Shown here: positions 1-8,221 of the stretch, piece by piece | Position numbering within the stretch: position 1 is the stretch's first letter | Layout: every line of letters starts with the position of its first letter | NCBI GenBank assembly: GCA_019113825.1 | Contig: DXGR01000027.1 | Coordinates: forward strand, 124,001 to 188,000 | Reading direction: 5' to 3' | DNA: 64,000 bases | DNA from: Candidatus Stackebrandtia excrementipullorum | GTDB taxonomy: Bacteria > Actinomycetota > Actinomycetes > Mycobacteriales > Micromonosporaceae | Made by a program: the position numbers and the translations under genes | Notes under the pieces: generated by a model | Databases searched by the model: none | What the model saw: the letters and a program-made list of their open reading frames with translations, nothing else | What the model was told of the DNA's origin: nothing

Positions 1-1894
1 CCAGGGGTGCCTCCGTCGAGGTGAAGGCGCCGTTGTCGGTGGCGACGCGCGCTACCCGGGGGTCCAATCCGGGAATGAGCAGCTCGTCGTGTCCGGGAAG
101 TCCCGTGGTCAGGGTGCGGCCGATCAGGGTCGTCAACGCATCGGCCGTGGCCGCCGAGACGTCGGTGCCCACACCGACCGCGTAATCGGTGGTCCCCGGT
201 ATAACGGCGAACATCGCCATCGCCGGTTCCGCCGCGGGAAGCCGATACACGGCCACCTCGAGACCGACCAGTTCCGCCGACCGAACCAGATACCTCACAG
301 TGTCATCCATGTTGGACAAAGACACTTGGTGAACCTTCTCGCCGCGTGCGAGAGCCAGAACGCCCTCGAATGCAAGTGCCGAACGCAATCCCGCGCGTAT
401 CGCGGTGTCCAGATCGTCGCCGGCGCCCTCACCGGCGCTGGTGCGTTCGAATGCGCCCGTGGCGTTGACCGCACTGCGCGCGTACACCGCGGCAGTAGGG
501 ACATCGACGACGTCGTCGTCGAGCACACGTCCGGTCGTCCACTCGGTGTGCTCTCCATCGAGACCGAGGCCGGTGGCGGTCACGAGCAGATCGGCGGCAA
601 TCCGCCGTGACGGTTTGGTGTCGGCGGGGGTCAACGGGCCCAGCGCTGTGACGTACTCCAGGATCGCGTTACGGGTCGCACCTCGCCGTGCGTCACCCGG
701 CGTCTCCACCGCGAACCCCAGGGCCGCATCCGCGGTCGGCGAACCGGAGTGGAAGGTGCACCGCGCAATCTTGATGGGGGCCTGGTCGATTTCCTCATCG
801 TCGTAGCCGGTGATGATTCCCACGTGTTCACCGGCCATGCGCATGACGCGCCGGAGGTCCTCGTAATCCTGCTCGTGATCGTGTTCCTCATCGGCTGTCT
901 CCACCGGTGCCGGAGCCGCATCGAGTTCGGCGGCGAAGCCTTCCGGGGGCACCGTCGTGCGTTCACCGGTGTCGTGAGGGTTGACCAGGACCTCTTCACG
1001 CGTCGCGTCTCCGGTCTCCAGGTCCACGACGACCACCGCGCCGTCGGTTTCGGCCTTCGGTGCCATCGTGAAGTCCCGGAACACCTCGTAAGCCGCCATC
1101 ATGCCGATGAGGGACGCCTGCTGTGGACGCAACGCGGACGGGGCGGGAACCGTACCGGGAGCCGCGGAATCCTGCCACAACAGCGCAGCGTCACCATTGT
1201 CATCGTTCCGGGTCAGACGGGCCATGGCGGTGACCCAGTCGCCGGACTTGTCCGGCCCGGTCATCGGGCCGACCACGACTCTCCGGCCCACCCGGACCAC
1301 CGGAAGCACCGTCCTCGACGTGGTGCGCAGAGCCTCCACGACCCGGTGTGCGCCCCCTTGGGTCGCGGTGACAACCACGACATCACCACCGCCGGGAAGT
1401 TCGCCGGGACCGTGTACGCGCTTCAGGCCGTTGGACAGCAGTCCATTACGGATGGCGTCGGCGACGGCGTCGTCGCCGACCACGGTTACGTTCGCGTCAC
1501 GGAACGCCGCAAAACGTTCGACACCGTCTTCGGCATAGTGCTCGATGTAGGCGATCTGCTGTCGATAGTCGGCGAGCTCGTGCCCGTCGTCCACCGTCGG
1601 TCCGGTTACCCCGCTGAGGGCTCCCCTGTCGACCAACGCATCCAACAGCCGGTTGACCATCGCGGCTCTTCCGTCGTCAAGACCGCCGACAAGGTCCTCA
1701 CGCGTTTTCGTGCCGTCCAAAAAGGGTGCCAGCGTGGTGATCCAACGGTAGATCGACTTACCGCGCAATACGAAGCCGCCATCGGAATGACGGACGAGAG
1801 TGCCGGTGGGAACCTCGGCGAAGATCAAATCATGCCGTAGGCGCATCCTGGGCTCTTCGTTCCTTTTTGTCACGGTCGCTGCGGCTACATCCAT
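1..1894 (-). CDS. Fused E1-like/YcaO-like TOMM (azole RiPP) maturation protein, 3' end cut by window edge
   Basis: The frame is open from an ATG at 1894 (GGAG about 7 nt upstream) to the left edge, giving about 631 residues without a stop. The N-terminus (RLRHDLIFAEVPTG, then RWITTLAPFLDG) resembles the leader-peptide-binding region of TOMM cyclodehydratase C-type proteins. A ThiF-like segment follows (NVTVVGDDAVADAI, then VVVGPMTGP). The distal half resembles a divergent YcaO domain (PIKIARCTF; RTSAGEGAGDDLDTAIRAGL). In azole-forming RiPP systems such proteins recognise the precursor leader and assist ATP-dependent cyclodehydration of Cys/Ser/Thr. The CxxC zinc pair usual after the GP motif appears to be replaced (GDWVTAM). 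The partners would lie left of the window and no precursor peptide was found here. It may belong to a neighbouring RiPP locus rather than to the NRPS-PKS cluster. The family call is by eye. Confidence 0.68.
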   Translation of the reverse strand, partial: MDVAAATVTKRNEEPRMRLRHDLIFAEVPTGTLVRHSDGGFVLRGKSIYRWITTLAPFLDGTKTREDLVGGLDDGRAAMVNRLLDALVDRGALSGVTGPTVDDGHELADYRQQIAYIEHYAEDGVERFAAFRDANVTVVGDDAVADAIRNGLLSNGLKRVHGPGELPGGGDVVVVTATQGGAHRVVEALRTTSRTVLPVVRVGRRVVVGPMTGPDKSGDWVTAMARLTRNDDNGDAALLWQDSAAPGTVPAPSALRPQQASLIGMMAAYEVFRDFTMAPKAETDGAVVVVDLETGDATREEVLVNPHDTGERTTVPPEGFAAELDAAPAPVETADEEHDHEQDYEDLRRVMRMAGEHVGIITGYDDEEIDQAPIKIARCTFHSGSPTADAALGFAVETPGDARRGATRNAILEYVTALGPLTPADTKPSRRIAADLLVTATGLGLDGEHTEWTTGRVLDDDVVDVPTAAVYARSAVNATGAFERTSAGEGAGDDLDTAIRAGLRSALAFEGVLALARGEKVHQVSLSNMDDTVRYLVRSAELVGLEVAVYRLPAAEPAMAMFAVIPGTTDYAVGVGTDVSAATADALTTLIGRTLTTGLPGHDELLIPGLDPRVARVATDNGAFTSTEAPL

Positions 1895-2542
1895 CGGGCA
1901 CTCCTCAAGACAAAAGGGGCAGGGCGATTCTGCTTTATCCGGCCATAACGAATGGAAATCGACAAGAATGCATGGCGGGGCAGGTTTAAAATCAGTCGTG
2001 GCAGCCGCATTCTTAATGATGGGGCACTGTCAAAAGCTGGTGGACTGACATCAAGGGGCTCGGCAAAATCCGGGCAACGACCGTGTCCACACGGGGAAGA
2101 AAACTACGGCTGACGTGCCGCATCTCTCCGCTGGCCGTCGGTTACAGGTAGCTGATTCGTACTTTACAAATAACCATTCACGCATGTCCAGGGGGTCGAC
2201 CCGGTTTGTTACCAACACGTGACCTTGGTCTCCATCCGGGGAAGCGCATGAAACCGCTGGCCCTCACAGGTCCGCGGGCACGGCCACCAGGAGGCGAAGT
2301 CTCGCCACAGTCGGGCGCCCGTGTTCGACCAAACAGACCGCATTGAATTCCACGGAGGTTCGTCAATACATTTTAGAACATTCTTTTAATTCGACCCTCG
2401 CGCGAAAACATTGACGACACTCGGCACCCGACAAAACGACCATTCGATATTTGTCATCTATTTCACGTCATTGCGTGTTTGGGGCTTTTATGAGATAAGC
2501 CAGACACGAGGGGTCCCCACGAGCGCCCCACCCTATTCGATG
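1895..2542. other. Intergenic region with no supported gene
   Basis: About 650 bp between the leftward RiPP maturation gene and the 3' end of the response regulator gene. It is more AT-rich than its surroundings around 1920-2040 and 2340-2480. Short ORFs exist on both strands, but none has a convincing Shine-Dalgarno sequence or a Cys/Ser/Thr-rich core expected of a TOMM precursor. On the minus strand a TTGACA lies at 2028-2033 without a well-spaced -10. The promoter for the leftward gene is probably here but cannot be fixed. Confidence 0.5.
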
Positions 2543-3169
2543 TCACAACCAGCCGTTTCCGCGGGCTACATTGATCGCTGCCATCCGGTTTTGAGTTTGT
2601 GTCTTTCCGATCGCCGACGACAGGTAATTACGTACCGTGCTGTCCGACAAATGCAACGTTCGCGCGATCTGCACCGCGGTCGAACCGTCGGCGGCGGCGC
2701 GAAGGACGTCGCGTTCACGAGCGGTGAGCGGATTGGGTCCTGCGCTCAACGCGGCGGACGCCAGCTCCGGGTCGATGACCGTCCGGCCGGCCGTCACGCT
2801 GCGAATCGCGTCGGCCAACCCCTCGACGGGCCCGTCCTTGACGAGAAACCCCTTCGCACCCGATTCCATCGCCCGGCGAAGGTATCCCGGACGACCGAAT
2901 GTGGTCACCACGATCACCTGGCAGTCGGGTTGGGCGTCGCGCAACCGAGCACACACGTCCAGTCCGTTGGCGTTCGGCATCTCGATGTCCAACAACGCGA
3001 CATCCGGCCGTACCGCAGCGGCTTCGGCGACGACCGCGTCGCCGTCGCCCACTTCCGCGACCACGTCGATGTCGGATTCCAGACCCAAAAGAAGCGCCAG
3101 GGCACCCCTCATCATGGCCTGGTCCTCGGCAATGAGAACCCTGATCAGCTTCTCTCGGTCTTCTTCCAC
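2543..3169 (-). CDS. NarL/LuxR-type response regulator
   Basis: A 208-residue transcription regulator with an N-terminal receiver domain and a C-terminal LuxR-type HTH. The receiver starts at VLIAEDQ, with the phosphoacceptor Asp in VALLDIEMP near residue 58. The HTH begins at LTARERDVLRAAADG, with recognition helix around SDSTVRNYLSS. It should be phosphorylated by the histidine kinase encoded immediately upstream and bind DNA as a dimer. The GTG start at 3169 lies inside the 3' end of the kinase gene (25-nt overlap), which indicates translational coupling. As the last gene of the leftward NRPS-PKS gene train it is a good candidate cluster regulator, but its target is not shown by sequence. 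Confidence 0.9.
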   Translation of the reverse strand: MEEDREKLIRVLIAEDQAMMRGALALLLGLESDIDVVAEVGDGDAVVAEAAAVRPDVALLDIEMPNANGLDVCARLRDAQPDCQVIVVTTFGRPGYLRRAMESGAKGFLVKDGPVEGLADAIRSVTAGRTVIDPELASAALSAGPNPLTARERDVLRAAADGSTAVQIARTLHLSDSTVRNYLSSAIGKTQTQNRMAAINVARGNGWL

Positions 3170-4305
3170 AGCGGTACCTCGGCGATAAGGGTGAACCCGT
3201 CCGGTGAGTCGGACACCGCCAGACTGCCCTGCACGTCCACCGCCCGTTCACGCAGCCCCCGAAGTCCGCTCCCATCAAGTGTTTTCCCACCGCTGCCACG
3301 TCCGTCGTCGCCGACCTGCAGCCGCACCGCTTCACCGACGGTGATGGCGACGGCGACGCTCTTTGCATCGGAGTGACGCACAACGTTGGTCACTCCTTCG
3401 CGAACAACCCAGGCGAAGAACTCGTCGACATGCCCCGGCAGCCGCTCATCGGGCTGCTCGACGTTCAAGGCCACACCCGCGGCCGCCAACGCCACCGAAG
3501 CACGATCGAGTTCCCCGATGAGGTCCCTGCGGCGGTAACCGCCGACCGCTTCACGGATTTCGCTCAACGCCTCGCGACCGATGCGTTCGATGTCGTCAAC
3601 GTGTTCGGTGGCCTTGTCCAGGTCAATGCTTTGGAGCCTGCGCACGGCCTGCGCCTTGACCACGATCACCGACATCGTGTGCCCAAGAAGGTCGTGGAGG
3701 TCGCGCGAAAAACGCAGCCGCTCGGTTTCCACGGCCTGCCGTGCCATCTCCTCGCGCGTGGTGTGAAGCTCGGCGGCCACCGACAGCAGGCGGTGCAGGC
3801 TATAAGTGGACAACCCGGCCAAGACCATCGTCGTCCCCGTCACCCATGTGGACGTCACATCCGATTCACGAAACCAAATCATCGTCGGCGCTGCAACAGA
3901 TAGCACGAGAACGGCCGGCAACGCCACCGGCGGCGGCCAAAGCGCCCCAAGAGCAAGCGTCGCCATGGTGAACAGGACGTACCAGTGCTGCCCGTAAACC
4001 ATCGCCGCCGCGACGGTCAATACCACCTGCGCCGCAAGGAAAAGAACGACCAGCCGTCCCGAATTTTCACGTCGGCGCCCGTACGCGCACCACACCGTCG
4101 CAACGAAACACGACGTGATGGCCGCGAGAAGAAGGCCCGCGGCCGGCCCGCGACCCCGGTCGACGATGTCGAGTACCGGATCCAGGAGAAAAATCGGTAC
4201 CCATATGACCGTCGCCAACCGGCCGGGGCCGGATCCACCCCACACGGGCATGGCACGAGCCACCCGGCCGATGCGGTGAGCGCCGACCCGTCCGGCATTG
4301 TGCAC
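3145..4305 (-). CDS. Sensor histidine kinase (NarL partner type, HisKA_3)
   Basis: A membrane histidine kinase of 386 residues. The N-terminal half carries about five or six hydrophobic segments. The dimerisation/phosphoacceptor region contains RFSRDLHDLLGHTMSVI, with the His in DLHDLLGH, and a HATPase domain follows (EGVTNVVRHSDAK N-box; VGDDGRGSGG and GSGLRGLRERA G-boxes). I chose the GTG at 4305 because AAAGGGAG precedes it by about 8 nt. An in-frame ATG at 4335 lacks such a site, and longer starts would run into the upstream gene. It would autophosphorylate in response to an unknown, probably membrane-proximal signal and pass phosphate to the overlapping response regulator. No extracytoplasmic sensor domain of note is seen, as in many intramembrane-sensing kinases linked to ABC exporters. 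Confidence 0.88.
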   Translation of the reverse strand: MHNAGRVGAHRIGRVARAMPVWGGSGPGRLATVIWVPIFLLDPVLDIVDRGRGPAAGLLLAAITSCFVATVWCAYGRRRENSGRLVVLFLAAQVVLTVAAAMVYGQHWYVLFTMATLALGALWPPPVALPAVLVLSVAAPTMIWFRESDVTSTWVTGTTMVLAGLSTYSLHRLLSVAAELHTTREEMARQAVETERLRFSRDLHDLLGHTMSVIVVKAQAVRRLQSIDLDKATEHVDDIERIGREALSEIREAVGGYRRRDLIGELDRASVALAAAGVALNVEQPDERLPGHVDEFFAWVVREGVTNVVRHSDAKSVAVAITVGEAVRLQVGDDGRGSGGKTLDGSGLRGLRERAVDVQGSLAVSDSPDGFTLIAEVPLWKKTERS

Positions 4306-4376
4306 GCTGTGCTCCCTTTCGGCCGAGGACGTCATCGGTTCGACATGACGGTCGCCGGGCTCGCCACGTCGGCCCC

Positions 4377-4796
4377 TCATCCGAGACGGGCCAGGGCCCT
4401 GCCGGCGGCGATGACGGGTATCCCGACCACGCAGTGCAGCGAGATCAGTGTGAGTGTTCCCGTCGTCGTTGTGGCGTTCAGTGTCCCCAGCAGAGAAAGC
4501 AACAGAACCAGCGGGGACGCCACGAGCCATATGGCCGTCGCCTTCGTGGTCCGCCGGCACAGAAGCGTCACCAACCCCATCCCCGCGGCACACGCTACAA
4601 CCGCAGCAACGATCACCGACACGAGACCGACCGGCTGCACCGTGCCCGCGGTCTCAACCATCAGATGCCGACCGCCGACGGGAACGGCGGCCGTCCAGAG
4701 GACGACCGGTGGCACGGCCGAGGCGACGAAGGCGCCACCCCAGATCTTGGTCTTCAGGTTGGTGCGTTTGACGTCTCCGGCGGTGAACGCAGACAT
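4377..4796 (-). CDS. DUF6069-like four-TM membrane protein
   Basis: A 139-residue protein with four predicted membrane helices: around AFVASAVPPVVLWTAAVPV, SVIVAAVVACAAGMGLVTLL, IWLVASPLVLLLSLLG and LTLISLHCVVGIPVIAA. The layout and spacing match actinobacterial DUF6069 proteins, which have no established function. The start at ATG 4796 is preceded by GGAGG at 5-nt spacing and is preferred over an upstream in-frame start at 4889. It lies 71 bp before the histidine kinase gene and probably shares its transcript. A small membrane protein next to a membrane kinase could be an accessory sensor, but that is inference. Confidence 0.72.
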   Translation of the reverse strand: MSAFTAGDVKRTNLKTKIWGGAFVASAVPPVVLWTAAVPVGGRHLMVETAGTVQPVGLVSVIVAAVVACAAGMGLVTLLCRRTTKATAIWLVASPLVLLLSLLGTLNATTTTGTLTLISLHCVVGIPVIAAGRALARLG

Positions 4797-4895
4797 GTTT
4801 CCTCCACGGGTTCGTTTCGTGACGTCTTCAACGCTACGAACGCGGCAGGGCCGACGGTAGATGCAACCGTCACCTCCTCGGTGTGACAATCCGCC

Positions 4896-5624
4896 CTACG
4901 CGAGGTGGCCGTTTCGGCCGACCTCTCGGGTGTGCACGCGCGGTCGGGTCGACACCCGCGACAACCGACCCGCGGGCGCTTCCAGCCATGTCGCCGACGC
5001 CGGCGCCGGTCGTACCCAGCGGAACGTCGGTTGGGGCGCCGCACCGGCGACGTCGCTCCCTTCGGTACACACGCTCAACCGGAAATCAGGCTCGTCACAG
5101 GAAAACGTCACCAGACTCGGCTCCGCCAGCGTGTCGACCTCTCCCAACGGTGTGGACAGTCCACGGCCGGTCCGTTTGATGACGGCCTCCTTGCGTGTCC
5201 ACAGCGAACTCAAATCGTCCCGTCGCTTCAGAACGTCCCTCAGGCCGTTTTCGGCGGGAGCAGCCATGCGGTCGAACAGTCCGTCGTCATACCGCACGCG
5301 AGACTGGACGTCGACACCGACGGGGACGGTGGCGAATGCGCAGACACAGACGGACGCATCGTGTGACCAGTTGAAGTGCCATGCGGCCGTATCGTGAAAA
5401 AACGGCTTACCGTGCCGTCCCCACTCGATGTCGGGCATCGGCTCGGTACTTCGTCGACTCCACAGGTGTTGGAGCAACGCGTACGAGACCACGCTCGCGT
5501 ACCGGTCCTCCTTCCGGTAATAGGCGTCGCTTATGTCCCGCCGCCACGTCGGCACCGACGCCCGCAAAGCCTCGAACGTGGCGGCGTCCACGAGGTCGGA
5601 GCGGGCGATCGCGATCGTGATCAT
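4896..5624 (-). CDS. 4'-Phosphopantetheinyl transferase, Sfp type
   Basis: A 242-residue enzyme that transfers the phosphopantetheine arm of CoA to the conserved Ser of carrier proteins. The characteristic motifs are present in order: GKPFF, FNWSHD, VGVDVQ (Mg-binding Asp) and WTRKEAVIKRTGRGL (the W-x-x-K-E-A motif). Length and motif order fit the Sfp/Gsp class that serves NRPS and PKS carriers rather than AcpS. Its ATG overlaps the stop of the upstream FabF-like gene in TGATG, so the two are translationally coupled. It most likely activates the carrier domains of the giant synthetase and the two free-standing ACPs of this cluster. Confidence 0.92.
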   Translation of the reverse strand: MITIAIARSDLVDAATFEALRASVPTWRRDISDAYYRKEDRYASVVSYALLQHLWSRRSTEPMPDIEWGRHGKPFFHDTAAWHFNWSHDASVCVCAFATVPVGVDVQSRVRYDDGLFDRMAAPAENGLRDVLKRRDDLSSLWTRKEAVIKRTGRGLSTPLGEVDTLAEPSLVTFSCDEPDFRLSVCTEGSDVAGAAPQPTFRWVRPAPASATWLEAPAGRLSRVSTRPRVHTREVGRNGHLA

Positions 5625-6841
5625 CAGTCGGCGGAGTCGATCACCAGACAGACGTTGTGGCCGCCGAACCCCAGGGCCAACGACGCTACGCGGGACACCG
5701 GAGCCGAACGGGCCTGTCCGCGCACCACGTCGATCCGCATGTCGTCGTCGAGCGTCCGGGTGCCTGCGGTCGGGGGCACCGCCTTGTGACGAAGCGCCAG
5801 TACGCCCGCAACAGCCTCGACGGCCCCGGCGGCCCCGAACAGGTGGCCCGTCATGGATTTCGTGGACGATACGAGAGCGCCGTCGCCGAATACGCGGGCG
5901 ATGGCGTCGGCCTCGACCTGGTCGCTTTTCACCGTCCCGGTGCCGTGCGCGTTGACGTGAACGACCCCGTCCCGCTCGCCTGCCTCGTTCAGGGCGTCGG
6001 TGACGGCCCGGTTGATGGCCTCACCGTCCTCGGCGGGCGCCGTGATGTGCGAGGCGTCGCCGGTGATTCCGTAGCCCGACACCTCGGCGTACACGGTCGC
6101 GCCCCGCGCACGGGCGTGCGATTCGCGTTCCAGGACAACGGCTCCGCCGCCTTCGCCCATAACGAATCCGGCCCGGTCGCGGTCGAAGGGGATGCTTGCC
6201 CGGTCGACGTCGTCGACCGTCGTCAAAGCCCGAATGTTCTTGAAACCGGTCATGACCAACTCATGTGTCACCGCCTCCGCACCACCACAGATGACGGCGT
6301 CGGCATAGCCGTGACGGATCGCTCGCAGCCCTTCACCGATGCTGATCGTGCTGGAGGCACACGCGGCCACGTGCGCGGCCGCCGCCGAACGCGCACCCGT
6401 CTCGATGGCGACCAGGCCGGCAAGCATGTTGGGTATCCACTTGGGAATCAGCATGGGCGAAACCCGCCGGGACCCCTTCTGGCGTAGATTCTCGAACTCG
6501 CCGAACGCCGTCTCGACGCCGCCCAGCCCACTACACATATAAACGCCGAGCCGGTACGGATCCACCGCACCGACGATTCCCGAGTCGGCGACGGCCTGGC
6601 GAGCCGCGATCAACCCGAACCGCGCATAGGGGTCCAGGCGACGAAGCTCGGGGCGCGTGAAGTGCTCCTCCGGGTTGAGGTCCTTGACGGGGGCGTACAC
6701 ACTCACCCCCAGCTCGGTCGCGTCGAAGTGGTCAATCGGCTTTATGCCGTGACGCCCCGCGAACAGGTTGTCCTCGAATTCGGCGAGGTTGGTACCGATC
6801 GGGCTTACCACGCCCAATCCGGTGATGACGGCCTTCTCCAT
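5624..6841 (-). CDS. Beta-ketoacyl-ACP synthase II (FabF-like), free-standing
   Basis: A 405-residue condensing enzyme of the FabF/KS-II type, catalysing decarboxylative condensation of malonyl-ACP with an acyl thioester. The start ATG 6841 (MEKAVITGLGVVSPIG) has GGAGAA just upstream; the open frame extends to 6940 but without a good start. The active-site Cys lies in HVAACASSTIS, with His residues in NAHGTGT and SMTGHLFGAAGA, so the Cys-His-His triad is intact. It lies downstream of an ACP gene and is coupled to the phosphopantetheinyl transferase gene. In this context it probably builds an acyl starter or an unusual extender on one of the free-standing ACPs rather than serving primary metabolism, but sequence alone does not separate these roles. 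A 352-bp leader with two dyads precedes it. Confidence 0.9.
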   Translation of the reverse strand: MEKAVITGLGVVSPIGTNLAEFEDNLFAGRHGIKPIDHFDATELGVSVYAPVKDLNPEEHFTRPELRRLDPYARFGLIAARQAVADSGIVGAVDPYRLGVYMCSGLGGVETAFGEFENLRQKGSRRVSPMLIPKWIPNMLAGLVAIETGARSAAAAHVAACASSTISIGEGLRAIRHGYADAVICGGAEAVTHELVMTGFKNIRALTTVDDVDRASIPFDRDRAGFVMGEGGGAVVLERESHARARGATVYAEVSGYGITGDASHITAPAEDGEAINRAVTDALNEAGERDGVVHVNAHGTGTVKSDQVEADAIARVFGDGALVSSTKSMTGHLFGAAGAVEAVAGVLALRHKAVPPTAGTRTLDDDMRIDVVRGQARSAPVSRVASLALGFGGHNVCLVIDSAD

Positions 6842-7193
6842 GGCTTCTCCATCAATCTGCAACCGGTGGTTGTCAGGAAACAAAACCGTCGCAGGTGGTG
6901 CGACGAAAACGATGTGGTCGATCCCGTTGCACGACGACACGGGACCGTCGACACCGCATATTCTGCGGATTCCGCAGAATCACGACGTTGGCCGGCACGC
7001 TGTTGGAGGTTGTCCTTGATCACCTGACCGGGGACAACCTCCAAGAAGCCGTCTCCGCACTCCGTTCGTTGCCGTTGGCGCCCAAGCGGCCGCAACGCGC
7101 AGCAGAAAAAGGTCGCACGCTTACGCCTTTCCACAGCACCGCGAGCCGCCGCCCGGACGCCACCCAACACAACGACGGGTTCACAGGCGGTTC
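6842..7193 (-). promoter_or_regulatory. Leader between ACP and FabF-like gene, with two perfect inverted repeats
   Basis: A 352-bp gap inside an otherwise tightly packed leftward gene train. It contains a 10-bp dyad with a 1-nt centre at 6960-6980 (ATTCTGCGGA/TCCGCAGAAT). It also contains a 13-bp perfect inverted repeat with a 16-nt loop, arms 7003-7015 and 7032-7044 (TTGGAGGTTGTCC/GGACAACCTCCAA). Neither is followed by a T-run in the direction of transcription, so a simple intrinsic terminator is unlikely. An internal promoter with operators, or an RNA leader, for the KS-PPTase pair is the likelier reading. Confidence 0.55.
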
Positions 7194-7418
7194 TTAATCC
7201 ACGACGTCCAGGACACGGTCGTACAGGTCCTGCACGCTGGCGATGGACTCGTCGATCTCAACGCCACGTTGGCCGATCTCGTCCTCCACCTTCATCACGA
7301 ACTCGAAGACACCGATTGAATCCATGCCGATCTCCACCAGGTCGTCGGACATGGTCATCTCGTCGGCCGATTTCGTGGTGAACTCTTCCAGCGCCTTCTT
7401 GAAGCGGGTCTCATCCAT
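7194..7418 (-). CDS. Acyl carrier protein
   Basis: A 74-residue discrete acyl carrier protein. The phosphopantetheine attachment Ser is in GMDSIGVFE near residue 34, and the fold is the expected acidic four-helix type. A weakly spaced AAAGGA precedes the ATG. It lies 20 bp downstream of the ABC ATPase gene and upstream of the FabF-like synthase and the phosphopantetheinyl transferase, which points to a shared task of carrying an acyl chain or an extender for the cluster. It is distinct from the second free-standing ACP at 15718-15969. Confidence 0.9.
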   Translation of the reverse strand: MDETRFKKALEEFTTKSADEMTMSDDLVEIGMDSIGVFEFVMKVEDEIGQRGVEIDESIASVQDLYDRVLDVVD

Positions 7419-7438
7419 GATTCGTGGGTCCTTTCACC

Positions 7439-8209
7439 TTAGAAACCCTTCTTGCGCAGCCACGCAAGCAACTCGTCCTCGCGTTGCGTCGCTCCGTCCT
7501 TGTTCCACGTCCCCAACTCGCGGGAGTCGACCAACAGTCCGTCCCGCAGGTAGATGACACGGTCGGCGCGAGCGGCACAGGCGGGGTCGTGTGTGACCAT
7601 CACCAGCGTCGTTCCCTCCCGGTGTACATCCGTGAGGGTGTCCATGACCTCGGTGGTCATGCTGCTGTTCAACGCGCCCGTGGGTTCGTCTGCAAACAGA
7701 ATCGACGGGCTGCACGCCAACGCCCGGCAAATGGAGGCACGTTGGATCTGGCCTCCCGACACCTGTGTGATGCCGTGTTGTTTGACGTGCGCTATACCGA
7801 AACGCTCCATGAGCGCATCGACTCGTGCAACCGCGGCGTCCTTCTCCTTGGGGTTCGCCTTGAGAGCCGGCAGGAGAATGTTGTCCCTGATGTTCAGGTT
7901 GCTCAGGAAGTACGCCTGCTGGAAAATGAATCCCATCTCGGTCAGACGGACCCGGCTCAACTCCACGTCCTTGAGCGAAGTGATGTCACTTCCTTGCAGA
8001 AGAACGTTTCCGCTCGTCGGACGGTCCATCCCGCTGATGCTGTACAACAGCGTCGACTTACCCGACCCGGACGCGCCCATCACGACGAGGAATTCACCTT
8101 GTCGCACGGTCAGGTCAATGCCGTTCAAGACCTGTGTCGGAGGGTCGGTCGAGTAGTACGTCTTCGAAAGATCCCGTGACTCCAGGATAATGCGATCATC
8201 GTGTGACAT
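7439..8209 (-). CDS. ABC transporter ATP-binding protein, MacB/LolD type
   Basis: A 256-residue nucleotide-binding subunit that powers the FtsX-type permease encoded 12 bp upstream. Visible motifs are Walker A GASGSGKST, the Q-loop in IFQQAYFLS, the signature SGGQIQRASICRAL, Walker B ILFADEPTGAL and the switch His in MVTHDPACA. Start ATG 8209 has GGAG at suitable spacing. With the single large permease it forms a mechanotransmission-type ABC system as found near antibiotic and peptide-resistance loci. Export of, or immunity to, the cluster product is the likely job, and a link with the nearby two-component system would be typical. Confidence 0.93.
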   Translation of the reverse strand: MSHDDRIILESRDLSKTYYSTDPPTQVLNGIDLTVRQGEFLVVMGASGSGKSTLLYSISGMDRPTSGNVLLQGSDITSLKDVELSRVRLTEMGFIFQQAYFLSNLNIRDNILLPALKANPKEKDAAVARVDALMERFGIAHVKQHGITQVSGGQIQRASICRALACSPSILFADEPTGALNSSMTTEVMDTLTDVHREGTTLVMVTHDPACAARADRVIYLRDGLLVDSRELGTWNKDGATQREDELLAWLRKKGF

Positions 8210-8221
8210 GAGTGCTCCTAA

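Noticed and set aside
749..1840. A 363-codon plus-strand open frame at the left edge
   Set aside because: Antisense to the RiPP maturation gene, whose frame is continuous from 1894 to the edge and contains recognisable motifs.
2178..2366. A possible small peptide gene upstream of the RiPP maturation gene
   Set aside because: TTG start without a ribosome site and an Arg/Gly/Pro-rich sequence lacking a plausible leader or Cys/Ser/Thr core.
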